The notes below the pieces were generated by a model. The model was not told the origin of the DNA, did no database searches, and saw only the letters and a list, made by a program, of their open reading frames with translations. The position numbers were made by a program, and so were the translations under genes. Shown piece after piece: positions 1 through 7,075 of a stretch of 11,239 nucleotides of DNA. This DNA comes from Flavobacteriales bacterium UBA6969 (lineage in GTDB: Bacteria > Bacteroidota > Bacteroidia > Flavobacteriales_D > Sanyastnellaceae): contig DJYV01000113.1 in the NCBI GenBank assembly GCA_002448555.1, positions 1-11,239 of the forward strand. The letters run 5' to 3'. Each line of letters opens with the position of its first letter. Positions within the stretch are counted from its first letter, which is position 1.

Positions 1-245
1 AGCCGCCCCCATTCAAACAAACACGCCATGCACTGGTCGTCCCGGTCAAACGCCTCTACCAAGAAGGCGACCCGCTCGGCGCGGTCGTACTTCGACCCGT
101 TGATTCCCTTCTCGTAGAGTTTCAACGTTTTGCCCTCCAGCACGGCCGAACACACTTCTTCCTCATCGTCCCACTGGGCCGAAGCTACCATGGGCAGTGC
201 AAGCAGCAATGCCAGCAGCAGGTACGTACGTTCGGTCCAGCTCAT
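1..245 (-). CDS. Secreted protein of unknown function, N-terminal part only
   Basis: Only the first 81 codons are present; the gene runs off the left edge. The ATG at 245-243 opens with a short polar segment (MSWTER), a hydrophobic stretch rich in Leu and Ala, and an Ala-Ser-Ala-Gln site that looks like a signal peptidase I site after about residue 23, so export to the periplasm or surface is expected. The mature start is acidic (WDDEEE). The following residues (about 39-81: KLYEKGINGS, then AERVAFLVEAF, then CMACLFEWGR) have the helix-turn-helix spacing of a TPR-like repeat, as seen at the front of some Bacteroidota envelope proteins, but this is only a resemblance. Two Cys lie close together in DDQCMAC and one near the mature N-terminus. 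It starts 11 bases after the symporter stop, so it is probably co-transcribed with it. I do not recognise a specific family. Confidence 0.7.
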   Translation of the reverse strand, partial: MSWTERTYLLLALLLALPMVASAQWDDEEEVCSAVLEGKTLKLYEKGINGSKYDRAERVAFLVEAFDRDDQCMACLFEWGR

Positions 246-256
246 GCGCAGCGGAG

Positions 257-1660
257 TTAGGCGGAGGGCGGAGTCAGTTCGCCTTCAGAAGCTGCGATAA
301 ACGAGGAGACAGCACCATCGCCAGTGACATTGACCACTGTCCGGCACATGTCCAAGATGCGATCGATTGGGAAAATCAGCGCGATCCAAGCTGGATTTAA
401 ACCAACGCTTTCAAGTACGATGATCATCAGGACCAAACCTGCTGATGGCACCGCTGCCGCTCCGATGGAAGCGAGGGTCGCTGTGAGCACGATGACAGCT
501 TGCTGGCTTAAGGCCAAGTCGACCATGTGGAACTGGGCCAAGGCCACGACAGCAATCGCCTGGTACATACTGGTGCCGTCCATGTTCACCGTGGCGCCGA
601 TGGGCAGAACAAACGACGAGGTGCGCGTACTCACGCCTAACCGGTCGTGAACGCATTGCATTGTGACCGGGAGCGTAGCCACTGAACTCGACGTTGAAAA
701 CGCCGTCAGCTGCGCATCGCGCATGCCCGACTGGAATTGTTTCCAGCTCAATTTCTTGATGGTCAAGGCCACCAGCGCAGGGTAGAAGAGGAACACCATG
801 ATGGCCAATCCGAGGACCACCACCAAGCCATAACGCAGGAGGAAACTCAACAGCTGCTTCAGCATCTCGGGTTCGGTCCCGGCTGCTTTGACAATTTGCC
901 CTGCCATCAGTGCAAAAACGAAGAAGGGCATGGCTTTCATCACCACCCACACCATTTGCACAAAGACCTCATTCAGCGAATCGACGGCGCGCGTCAGCGG
1001 TGCTTTTTTATCATCAGGCAACCCGACGACAACGATGCCAAAAAAGATGGCGAAGAAGATGATCTGCAGCATGGACATGTCCACCAGCGAACTGAAAATG
1101 TTTTTGGGTACGACGTCCACCAAGGGTTGCAGCGGCCCGGAGTTCCTGGTGTTCGTGGCTTTGTTGAGCTTGTCGGTGACCCATTCACTCGAAGCGGCTT
1201 CCTCGCTCGCGATGCTCTGAACCAGCGCCGCATTCGCCGGGTCATCGATGGTTCGAATGTCGTCCAACGCTTGGATGCCGTTGGCGTCGCGCCAGAGTTC
1301 ATAGCGGATGCGGTTGGCTTTGAGCAGGTCGTCGTCGGCCCCCGATCCGGGCTGGAACACATTGACCAAGGCCAGGCCGATGACTACCGCCGCCATGGTC
1401 GTGGCCACATAGGTGAGCAAGGTTTTGATGCCCATGCGGCCCAGTTTCTGGATGTTGCCCAAACTGGTCACACCGCTGATGATGCTGAACAGCACCAAGG
1501 GCACAGCGATGAGCTTGAGGAGGTTGATGAATATGTCACCAAACGGCTGGATGTAGGCCAAGGTAAAGTCGTTCCAACCCATGGTCACACTCAACCATGC
1601 GTATACAACACCCAGCAACAAACCGATGATGACTTGCCAGTGGAGGGCCAGTTTCTTCAT
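257..1660 (-). CDS. Dicarboxylate/amino acid:cation symporter (DAACS/SDF family), probably glutamate/aspartate:Na+
   Basis: Inner-membrane secondary transporter of the GltPh/EAAT fold. With the ATG at 1660 it has 467 residues; a GTG at 1675 would add five, but the ATG (MKKLALHW) gives the usual N-terminus. Family signatures are all present: the serine-rich hairpin STSSSVATLP (about 322-331), NMDGTS (359-364), PSAGLVLM (about 405-412), and TM8 motif D433-R-I-L-D437-M-C-R440-T-V-V-N444-V-T-G-D448. By alignment to GltPh, R440 matches Arg397 (side-chain carboxylate) and D437 matches Asp394 (amino group); DctA-type dicarboxylate carriers have Ser at the latter position, so an acidic amino acid is the likelier substrate. 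N444 and D448 match Na+-site residues, favouring sodium coupling (inference). Residues about 107-180 form a long charged insertion between early membrane segments. It lies 39 bases downstream of aroC on the same strand. Confidence 0.93.
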   Translation of the reverse strand: MKKLALHWQVIIGLLLGVVYAWLSVTMGWNDFTLAYIQPFGDIFINLLKLIAVPLVLFSIISGVTSLGNIQKLGRMGIKTLLTYVATTMAAVVIGLALVNVFQPGSGADDDLLKANRIRYELWRDANGIQALDDIRTIDDPANAALVQSIASEEAASSEWVTDKLNKATNTRNSGPLQPLVDVVPKNIFSSLVDMSMLQIIFFAIFFGIVVVGLPDDKKAPLTRAVDSLNEVFVQMVWVVMKAMPFFVFALMAGQIVKAAGTEPEMLKQLLSFLLRYGLVVVLGLAIMVFLFYPALVALTIKKLSWKQFQSGMRDAQLTAFSTSSSVATLPVTMQCVHDRLGVSTRTSSFVLPIGATVNMDGTSMYQAIAVVALAQFHMVDLALSQQAVIVLTATLASIGAAAVPSAGLVLMIIVLESVGLNPAWIALIFPIDRILDMCRTVVNVTGDGAVSSFIAASEGELTPPSA

Positions 1661-1664
1661 GCCT

Positions 1665-1672
1665 CTAATGTA
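1665..1672 (-). promoter_or_regulatory. Weak -7-like element (TACATTAG) before the symporter gene
   Basis: TACATTAG matches the Bacteroidota -7 consensus TAnnTTTG except at one position, and sits exactly 4 bases before the ATG at 1660, the same spacing as in front of aroC. No convincing TTG is seen 17-19 bases upstream. If used, it would give an almost leaderless transcript of the symporter; otherwise the gene is simply read through from aroC. Confidence 0.25.
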
Positions 1673-1699
1673 CACGTTGAACGCCCGGAAAACCTCGGT

Positions 1700-2785
1700 T
1701 TATCTGAGTTTGGCGGCGCGGTTTATCAACCAATGATCCGCCAATACTAACAGCGCCATGGCCTCAACGATCGGCACCGCACGGGGCAGGACGCAGGGGT
1801 CGTGGCGTCCTTTGCCATCCAACGTGATGGCTTCACCGTCCGCATTCACCGATGCCTGTGGCTTCAAAAGTGTGGAGACCGGCTTGAAACCGACGCGAAC
1901 AACGAGGTCTTCTCCGTTGGTGATGCCGCCTTGGATCCCTCCGCTGTGGTTGGTCGCCGTGCGCACTTGACCTTGCTCGTCCGAATGGAAGGCATCGTTG
2001 TGTTCCGAACCCCGCATGGTCGTGCCGTGCAGTCCGGAGCCAATTTCCATCGATTTCACAGCGGGAAGGCTCCACAAGGCATGAGCGAGGGTGGCTTGGA
2101 ATTTGTCAAAAACGGGTTCGCCGAGGCCGGCGGGGATGCCGCGTCCGACCAAGGCGACGGTGCCACCCACCGTATCACCTTCCTTGCGGACAGTTTCAAT
2201 GATGGTTGCCATCGAGGCGGCCGTTGCAGGGTCAGGGCAACGGGTGGGTGAGGCGTCCACCGCTGCACGATCGAAGAACTTCGGTGCAAAGGGCACAGCG
2301 GTTTCCTCCACGCGTTCGACGTAGGCCGAAACTTCAAGGCCGGCTGATGCCAGGAGCTGCCGCGCAATGGCTCCCGCGGCTACGCGGCATGCGGTCTCGC
2401 GAGCGGATGCGCGTCCACCGCCCCGGTGATCGCGGTGCCCGTACTTGGCTGAGTAGGTGTAATCGGCATGGGACGGTCGAAATGCGGATTGAAGGTGGTC
2501 GTAGTCGCCGGATTTGGAATCTTCGTTGCGAAGCATGAATCCGATGGGCGCTCCCGTGGTGATCCCTTCGTGGATGCCGCTGAGCCACTCGACTGTGTCG
2601 CGCTCCTTCCGCGGCGTGGTCAAGTGGGACTGGCCGGGCCGCCTGCGATCCAATTCGGCTTGAACTGCTTCTGTGTCCAGTGCCAATCCGGAAGGGCACC
2701 CGTCAATGACGCCGCCAATGGCGCGGCCGTGGGATTCGCCAAACGTGGTCAGCCGAAACAAGGTGCCAAAAGTATTACCCGCCAT
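1700..2785 (-). CDS. aroC: Chorismate synthase
   Basis: Last step of the shikimate pathway: converts 5-enolpyruvylshikimate-3-phosphate to chorismate with reduced FMN, in the cytoplasm, feeding aromatic amino acids, folate and quinones. The 361-residue length equals that of E. coli AroC. Family signatures in order: TTFGESHGRAIGGVIDGCPSG (residues 13-33, with H19), RRRPGQSHLTTPRKE (48-62), TTGAPI (76-81), RPSHADYTYSAKYGHRDHRGG (103-123, with H106), an arginine-rich RASARET (125-131), and near the C-terminus HNDAF, NHSGGIQGGITNGED and RHDPCVLPRAVPIVEAMAL. The start is the ATG at 2785, giving the classic MAGNTFG N-terminus; a perfect TAAATTTG box stands just upstream. It is divergent from hutI and followed at 39 bases by the symporter gene, with no clear terminator between. 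Confidence 0.98.
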   Translation of the reverse strand: MAGNTFGTLFRLTTFGESHGRAIGGVIDGCPSGLALDTEAVQAELDRRRPGQSHLTTPRKERDTVEWLSGIHEGITTGAPIGFMLRNEDSKSGDYDHLQSAFRPSHADYTYSAKYGHRDHRGGGRASARETACRVAAGAIARQLLASAGLEVSAYVERVEETAVPFAPKFFDRAAVDASPTRCPDPATAASMATIIETVRKEGDTVGGTVALVGRGIPAGLGEPVFDKFQATLAHALWSLPAVKSMEIGSGLHGTTMRGSEHNDAFHSDEQGQVRTATNHSGGIQGGITNGEDLVVRVGFKPVSTLLKPQASVNADGEAITLDGKGRHDPCVLPRAVPIVEAMALLVLADHWLINRAAKLR

Positions 2786-2789
2786 GATT

Positions 2790-2797
2790 CAAATTTA
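2790..2797 (-). promoter_or_regulatory. Candidate -7 promoter element for aroC (TAAATTTG)
   Basis: On the minus strand TAAATTTG matches the Bacteroidota -7 consensus TAnnTTTG perfectly and is separated from the aroC ATG by only four bases (AATC). No TTG stands at the expected -33 distance. Transcription starting a few bases after the box would give a leaderless or nearly leaderless mRNA. Confidence 0.45.
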
Positions 2798-2830
2798 CGG
2801 AACCCGAGCGGGGATTGCTACCTTGCGGCC

Positions 2831-4087
2831 ATGCGAATGCTCTGGAAGAACATCAAAGGGTTGGTGGGTGCGTACGATGCGCCGCCACCGTATTTGAAAG
2901 GCGGAGAGATGCGCTCCTTGCCGGTGCTCGAGCAGGCGTGGTTGGCCATTGAAGAAGGAGTTATTGTGGACTTCGGGACCATGGACACGTTTCCCGGTAT
3001 TGCGGATTGGGGCGGATTGGAAGTGGTGGATTGTGAAGGCAAATACGCGCTCCCTGCTTGGTGCGATAGCCACACCCACCTGGTGTTTGCGGCCAGCCGT
3101 TCCGGAGAATTTTTGAGCCGCCTTGAAGGCAGAAGCTACCAAGAAATTGCCGCAGAAGGCGGCGGAATCCTGAATTCGGCCCGTGCACTGCAGGCGATGT
3201 CCGAAGCGGAGTTGCTGGCCGATGCCCGAAACCGATTGCAGCAGGCTATCAGAACCGGCACGGGTTCCATCGAGATCAAAAGCGGATACGGCCTGACGGC
3301 TGAAGCAGAGATCAAAATGCTCCGGGTGATCCGCGCCCTGAAAGAAGAATTCACCATTCCCATTAAGGCGACATTTTTAGCGTGCCATGCTGTGCCTGAA
3401 GGCGAGTGGACTGCGGCGACTTGGACCGCGCACATGATTGATCAAGCGCTGCCGGTGGTGGTCAACGAAGGGCTGGCCGACTACGTGGATGCGTTCTGCG
3501 AAAAAGGATACTTCGGATTGGAAGAAACCCAGTCGCTGTTGGATGCGGCTGCGTCGCACGGGCTTAAATCCAAAGTCCATGTAAATCAATTCAATGCATT
3601 TGGTGGAGTAAAGCTTTGCGTTAATTCAAATGCCGTGTCGGTCGACCACCTTGAGGAGTTGAGTGCGGAGGACGTCGAAGCGCTGAAGTACGCTGCGGAT
3701 TCGAGCAGGCCCACCTTCGCAACTGCGCTTCCAGGGTGCTCGTATTTCTTGGGCATTCCGTACACCCCGGTGCATGACCTGATTAAGGCGGACGTGCCCG
3801 TAGCGCTCGCTACGGATTTCAATCCGGGTTCTGCGCCCTCGAGCAACATGAATCGGGTCGTACAGTTGGCCATTTTGAAAATGAAAATGCATCCGCTCGA
3901 GGCCATTGCCGCCGCAACCATCAACGGAGCCGCTGCCATGGAATGCTCGGAGCAGGCTGGAGTGATCGCCCGGGGTCGAGCGGCGAACGTCCTCTTGACC
4001 CGTCCACTCAACGGCTTGGAGGACCTGGCCTACGACTTCGGTGAAGAACCGGTGGAAAAGGTGTTCATTGATGGCATCGCCCAGTGA
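2831..4087 (+). CDS. hutI: Imidazolonepropionase
   Basis: Third step of histidine degradation: hydrolyses 4-imidazolone-5-propionate to N-formimidoyl-L-glutamate in the cytoplasm. The ATG at 2831 gives 418 residues, the usual size; the reading frame stays open far upstream into aroC but that extension has no family similarity and is antisense to aroC. Amidohydrolase metal-site signatures are visible: H81-T-H83 in CDSHTHLVF, H250 in KVHVNQF, and D329 in ATDFNPGSAPS, matching the metal ligands known for this family. Other family blocks are GTGSIEIKSGYGL (143-155), KATFLACHAVP (179-189), AVSVDHLEEL (268-277) and GCSYFLGIPYTPV (302-314). An ATG two codons on (2837) is an alternative start. The next gene, ftcD, uses the product of this enzyme. 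HutH and HutU are not in the window. Confidence 0.97.
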   Translation: MRMLWKNIKGLVGAYDAPPPYLKGGEMRSLPVLEQAWLAIEEGVIVDFGTMDTFPGIADWGGLEVVDCEGKYALPAWCDSHTHLVFAASRSGEFLSRLEGRSYQEIAAEGGGILNSARALQAMSEAELLADARNRLQQAIRTGTGSIEIKSGYGLTAEAEIKMLRVIRALKEEFTIPIKATFLACHAVPEGEWTAATWTAHMIDQALPVVVNEGLADYVDAFCEKGYFGLEETQSLLDAAASHGLKSKVHVNQFNAFGGVKLCVNSNAVSVDHLEELSAEDVEALKYAADSSRPTFATALPGCSYFLGIPYTPVHDLIKADVPVALATDFNPGSAPSSNMNRVVQLAILKMKMHPLEAIAAATINGAAAMECSEQAGVIARGRAANVLLTRPLNGLEDLAYDFGEEPVEKVFIDGIAQ

Positions 4088-4088
4088 G

Positions 4089-4117
4089 TTGAAACCGTCC
4101 CCGTCCGTGTATTTTCG
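4089..4117 (+). promoter_or_regulatory. Bacteroidota-type promoter for ftcD (TTG-N18-TATTTTCG)
   Basis: A TTG at 4089-4091, just after the hutI stop, is followed by an 18-base spacer and TATTTTCG at 4110-4117. This fits the Bacteroidota consensus TTG-N17-19-TAnnTTTG with a single mismatch. Transcription would begin near 4122-4125, giving a leader of roughly 15 bases before the ftcD ATG at 4138. It suggests ftcD can be transcribed without hutI. Confidence 0.5.
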
Positions 4118-4137
4118 GCAGGTAATATGCTCAGAAG

Positions 4138-5835
4138 ATGCAACGATTAGTCGAATGCGTGCCCAACATTTCCGAAGGGCGCAATCCCGCCGTTATTGAA
4201 GCGGTATCCCGTGTTGTAGAATCCGTTGAAGGAGTCCGTTTGTTGGACGTTGATCCAGGCAAATCCACCAACCGCACCGTCATCACGTTCGTGGGGCCGC
4301 CTGAAGTCATCGGCGAGGCCGCGTTTCGGTTGATCCAAAAGGCCGCCGAGCTCATTGATATGACCAAGCACCGCGGCGAGCACCCCCGCATGGGCGCGAC
4401 GGATGTGTGTCCGTTCGTTCCGGTAAGCGGCGTGACGATGGATGAATGTGCGGCCATCGCGCATGCCTTGGGCGATCGCGTAGGGGCTGAGCTCGGAATT
4501 CCCGGCTATTTCTACGAATCTGCCGCCAAGACCTCTGAGCGCAAAAACCTCGCACACTGCCGCAAAGGGCAATACGAAGGCCTGGCCAAATTGGAAACGG
4601 CGGAAGGAGCGCCTGATTTTGGACCGGCGGCGTGGAATGAACAGACACAGAAGAGTGGCGCTACCGCCATAGGAGCCCGTGATTTTTTGATTGCCTACAA
4701 CATCAACCTAAACACGACGAGTTCCCGCCGAGCCAATGCCATCGCCTTCGACATCCGGGAATCGGGACGCGTAAAGCGCACGGGCGGACCGGGAAGTCCG
4801 ATCGTTAAAGACGCCAACGGAGAACCTGAACGCATCCCCGGCTCGCTCAAGGCCGTGAAGGGAATTGGGTGGTACATTGAAGAGTACGGCATTGCCCAGT
4901 TGTCGTTGAACCTGACCGACATCCAAACTACCCCCGTACACGTCGCGTTCGATGAGGCATGTGCCAAAGCCCAAGAGCGAGGCATCCGTGTGACCGGATC
5001 GGAATTGGTGGGGTTGTTGCCACTGCGCGTGATGACAGATGCTGCGGATTACTTCCTGCGCAAGCAACAGCGCAGTTTGGGTGTCAGCACGGCCGAAAAA
5101 GTGAAGATCGCCGTGAAGTCCCTTGGTCTGGACGACCTCGGACCGTTTGATCCCAACAAGCGGGTCATTGAATTCATGATTGCTACGGACCGAAATACGC
5201 CGTTGCTCGACTTGTCCTTGGGCGCGTTCGCCACCGAGACTGCGTCGGAAAGCCCTGCGCCGGGCGGCGGATCGGTTGCTGCCTATTCAGCTACGATGGG
5301 TGTGGCCTTGGCGACCATGGTGGCCAACCTTTCAGCGCATAAACGCGGATGGGACGATCGCTGGGAAGAATTCAGCCGCGTTGCGGAGCGAGGCATTGCC
5401 TTGCAAAACCAACTCGAACTGCTCGTAGATGCAGATACGGCGGCGTTCAACGCCATTATGGAGGCGTACGGTATGCCCAAGGGTACGGCATCGCAACAGC
5501 AAGCACGTCATACGGCCATTCAAGACGCTACCAAAAATGCCATTGAAATTCCGATGCGGGTAGCGCGGCTCGCGGCTGACGCGATGACCATTGCTGAAGA
5601 GATGGCTGCCACCGGAAATCCGAATTCCATCACGGATGCAGGAGTGGGAGCCATGACGATTCGAACTGGTGTCAAAGGCGCCATCCTGAATGCCCGTGTC
5701 AACCTACAAGACCTTGAGGACGGAACGTACAGTGCGGCTGTAGTTGCCGAGGCGGATGCGCTTTGGGCTGACATTGATACGCGCGAAGCCCGCGTACTCG
5801 AACGGGTGGCTGCCGTGTTGGCCGGAGCTGCATGA
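4138..5835 (+). CDS. ftcD: Glutamate formimidoyltransferase / formimidoyltetrahydrofolate cyclodeaminase (fused)
   Basis: Bifunctional enzyme of histidine catabolism and one-carbon metabolism. The N-terminal part (about 1-325) moves the formimidoyl group from formimidoylglutamate, the HutI product, to tetrahydrofolate, releasing glutamate; the C-terminal part (about 357-565) deaminates it to 5,10-methenyl-THF and ammonia. Visible signatures: VECVPNISEGRNP (5-17), DMTKHRGEHPRMGATDVCPF (74-93) with H82 at the position of the catalytic His82 of mammalian FTCD, and the cyclodeaminase block ESPAPGGGSVAAYSATMG (371-388) with its glycine-rich turn. At 565 residues it is slightly longer than the 541-residue human enzyme and complete. 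It starts 50 bases after hutI, with a likely promoter in the gap. It ends at a strong hairpin shared with the convergent rplS gene. Confidence 0.97.
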   Translation: MQRLVECVPNISEGRNPAVIEAVSRVVESVEGVRLLDVDPGKSTNRTVITFVGPPEVIGEAAFRLIQKAAELIDMTKHRGEHPRMGATDVCPFVPVSGVTMDECAAIAHALGDRVGAELGIPGYFYESAAKTSERKNLAHCRKGQYEGLAKLETAEGAPDFGPAAWNEQTQKSGATAIGARDFLIAYNINLNTTSSRRANAIAFDIRESGRVKRTGGPGSPIVKDANGEPERIPGSLKAVKGIGWYIEEYGIAQLSLNLTDIQTTPVHVAFDEACAKAQERGIRVTGSELVGLLPLRVMTDAADYFLRKQQRSLGVSTAEKVKIAVKSLGLDDLGPFDPNKRVIEFMIATDRNTPLLDLSLGAFATETASESPAPGGGSVAAYSATMGVALATMVANLSAHKRGWDDRWEEFSRVAERGIALQNQLELLVDADTAAFNAIMEAYGMPKGTASQQQARHTAIQDATKNAIEIPMRVARLAADAMTIAEEMAATGNPNSITDAGVGAMTIRTGVKGAILNARVNLQDLEDGTYSAAVVAEADALWADIDTREARVLERVAAVLAGAA

Positions 5836-5853
5836 ACAGAAAGTTGAACGCAT

Positions 5854-5883
5854 AAAAAAGGACCGCATCGAGCGGGCCTTTTT
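5854..5883. terminator. Bidirectional rho-independent terminator between ftcD and rplS
   Basis: AAAAAGG (5855-5861) pairs with CCTTTTT (5877-5883), and CCGC (5863-5866) with GCGG (5872-5875), with one A-G mismatch between and a five-base loop ATCGA. The A run on one side and T run on the other give a U tract on either strand, so it can end both ftcD (stop at 5835) and the converging rplS transcript (stop at 5903). Confidence 0.85.
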
Positions 5884-5902
5884 GGTTTGGTGAGTGTAGC
5901 AA

Positions 5903-6262
5903 TTACTTCTTGGCAATGTCGCGGCGCTCCTTGATGCGCGAAGCCTTACCTGTCAATTCACGGAGGTAGTAGATGCGCGCACGGCGTACCTTACCTCGCT
6001 TGTTCACTTCGATGTTTTCAATGAGCGGTGAAGCAATGGGGAACACACGCTCCACACCGACCCCTGACGCCATTTTGCGCACTGTGAAGGTCTCGGTATT
6101 GGCCGCACCTTTGCGCTGGATGACAACGCCTTGGAACTTCTGCAGACGCTCCTTGTTGCCCTCGCGAATCTTGATCGTTACCGTAACGGTATCCCCGGCG
6201 CGGAATTCCGGCCAAGAGGGGGTTTCTACGATTTTGCTTGCGATGTCCTTGATGCGGTCCAT
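5903..6262 (-). CDS. rplS: 50S ribosomal protein L19
   Basis: Component of the large ribosomal subunit near the 30S interface. The 119 residues compare with 115 in E. coli. Family blocks are clear: FRAGDTVTVTIKIREGNKER (20-39), a KFQGVVIQRKG segment, ETFTVRKMASGVGVERVFP, SPLIENIEV and the basic RGKVRRARIYYLREL near the C-terminus. The ATG at 6262 is preceded by an A-rich stretch (GAAAAACGAATACC) rather than a Shine-Dalgarno, as is common in Bacteroidota. It lies 73 bases downstream of trmD on the same strand, keeping the trmD-rplS end of the widespread rpsP-rimM-trmD-rplS operon. A TAATATTG sequence at 6304-6297 (one mismatch to TAnnTTTG) might give extra transcription, which is uncertain. 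Confidence 0.97.
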   Translation of the reverse strand: MDRIKDIASKIVETPSWPEFRAGDTVTVTIKIREGNKERLQKFQGVVIQRKGAANTETFTVRKMASGVGVERVFPIASPLIENIEVNKRGKVRRARIYYLRELTGKASRIKERRDIAKK

Positions 6263-6335
6263 GGTATTCGTTTTTCAGCTCCCGTGAATTGGGGTGCAAT
6301 ATTACGAATAATTCGGATAGGATTTGAGCCCTTTA

Positions 6336-7019
6336 TCAGGAATCTTTTTTGAGCAAATCCGGTCGCCGCGCTTTGGTCCGTTCGTAGGCTTGCTCCTCCA
6401 TCCACTTCTCAATGGCAGCGTGGTCCCCGGACCGCAGGATTTCCGGCACTTCCCAGCCATTGTAATGTGCCGGTCGCGTGTACACGGGCGGGGCGAGTAG
6501 CTCGTCTTGGAAGCTGTCGGTCAAAGCGCTTTGCTCGTCGCCGATGGCCCCGGGCAAAAGCCGCACTACGGCGTCGGTTAGCACCGCTGCGGCGAGTTCA
6601 CCACCGGAGAGTACGTAGTCGCCGATGGAAAGTTCCAACGTCACCACATGGTCGCGCAGCCGCTGATCGATGCCTTTGTAATGTCCACAGATAATTAGTA
6701 AGTTGCCGGAAATCGAGAGCTGATTGACGCGGGCCTGTTTGAGGGGCTCACCATCGGGAGTCAGGTAGATGATTTCGCTGTAGGAACACTCAGTTTGCAG
6801 CTCTTCGATGGCATCGAGGATGGGCTGGATGGTCATCACCATACCGGCGATACCGCCAAAGGGTTCGTCATCAACTTTCTTGTGCTTGTCCTTGCTCCAA
6901 TCACGGATGTTGTGCACGCGAATATCCACCACGCCTTTGTCCCGGGCGCGTTGAATGATGCTGTCCGAAAACGGGCTGTCGAGCAAAGAGGGTACAACGG
7001 TGAGGATATCGATGCGCAT
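6336..7019 (-). CDS. trmD: tRNA (guanine-N1-)-methyltransferase, m1G37
   Basis: Methylates N1 of G37 next to the anticodon in tRNAs reading CNN codons, using S-adenosylmethionine, which prevents +1 frameshifting. The ATG at 7019 gives 227 residues and the canonical start MRIDILTVVP; an upstream in-frame TTG (7040) would add seven residues but overlaps the promoter box. SPOUT trefoil-knot motifs: YLTPDGEPLKQ (85-95), ICGHYKGIDQR (110-120) and SIGDYVLSGGEL (131-142). R153 and D168 (in DSF) match the catalytic Arg154 and Asp169 of the E. coli enzyme, followed by PPVYTRP. The loop usually written PYGGGxGM reads PFGGIAGM here (53-60), which I believe is tolerated in this phylum. rplS follows after 73 bases; rpsP and rimM are not adjacent, because ppc lies divergently upstream. 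Confidence 0.97.
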   Translation of the reverse strand: MRIDILTVVPSLLDSPFSDSIIQRARDKGVVDIRVHNIRDWSKDKHKKVDDEPFGGIAGMVMTIQPILDAIEELQTECSYSEIIYLTPDGEPLKQARVNQLSISGNLLIICGHYKGIDQRLRDHVVTLELSIGDYVLSGGELAAAVLTDAVVRLLPGAIGDEQSALTDSFQDELLAPPVYTRPAHYNGWEVPEILRSGDHAAIEKWMEEQAYERTKARRPDLLKKDS

Positions 7020-7037
7020 GAGAAGCGGAAGATGAGC

Positions 7038-7045
7038 CAAAGGTA
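7038..7045 (-). promoter_or_regulatory. -7 promoter element for trmD-rplS (TACCTTTG)
   Basis: TACCTTTG on the minus strand is a perfect TAnnTTTG box, 18 bases before the trmD ATG at 7019. No TTG lies at the ideal -33 distance; a CTG at 7068-7066 (spacer 20) is the nearest. Transcription should begin around 7031-7034. An identical box for ppc points the other way 30 bases off, so the two upstream elements overlap. Confidence 0.55.
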
Positions 7046-7075
7046 CGCGAAGCCGGTTATGTCATCAGTGGAAGG

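Noticed and set aside
737..1750. 337-codon open frame on the plus strand, opposite the symporter gene
   Set aside because: The product is dominated by His, Gln and Asp (for example runs like HHHPHH), typical of the reverse complement of a membrane-protein gene. The opposite strand carries full DAACS motifs.
2468..2830. Upstream extension of the hutI reading frame across aroC
   Set aside because: The frame is open but antisense to conserved aroC sequence and has no imidazolonepropionase similarity. The ATG at 2831 gives the family's normal length.
6297..6304. TAATATTG on the minus strand as a separate rplS promoter
   Set aside because: It has one mismatch to TAnnTTTG and no TTG upstream; rplS is adequately explained by read-through from trmD. 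Kept only as a remark in the rplS entry.
7020..7040. Seven-residue N-terminal extension of TrmD from a TTG codon
   Set aside because: The TTG is the end of the TACCTTTG promoter box, and the ATG at 7019 gives the canonical MRIDILT start.
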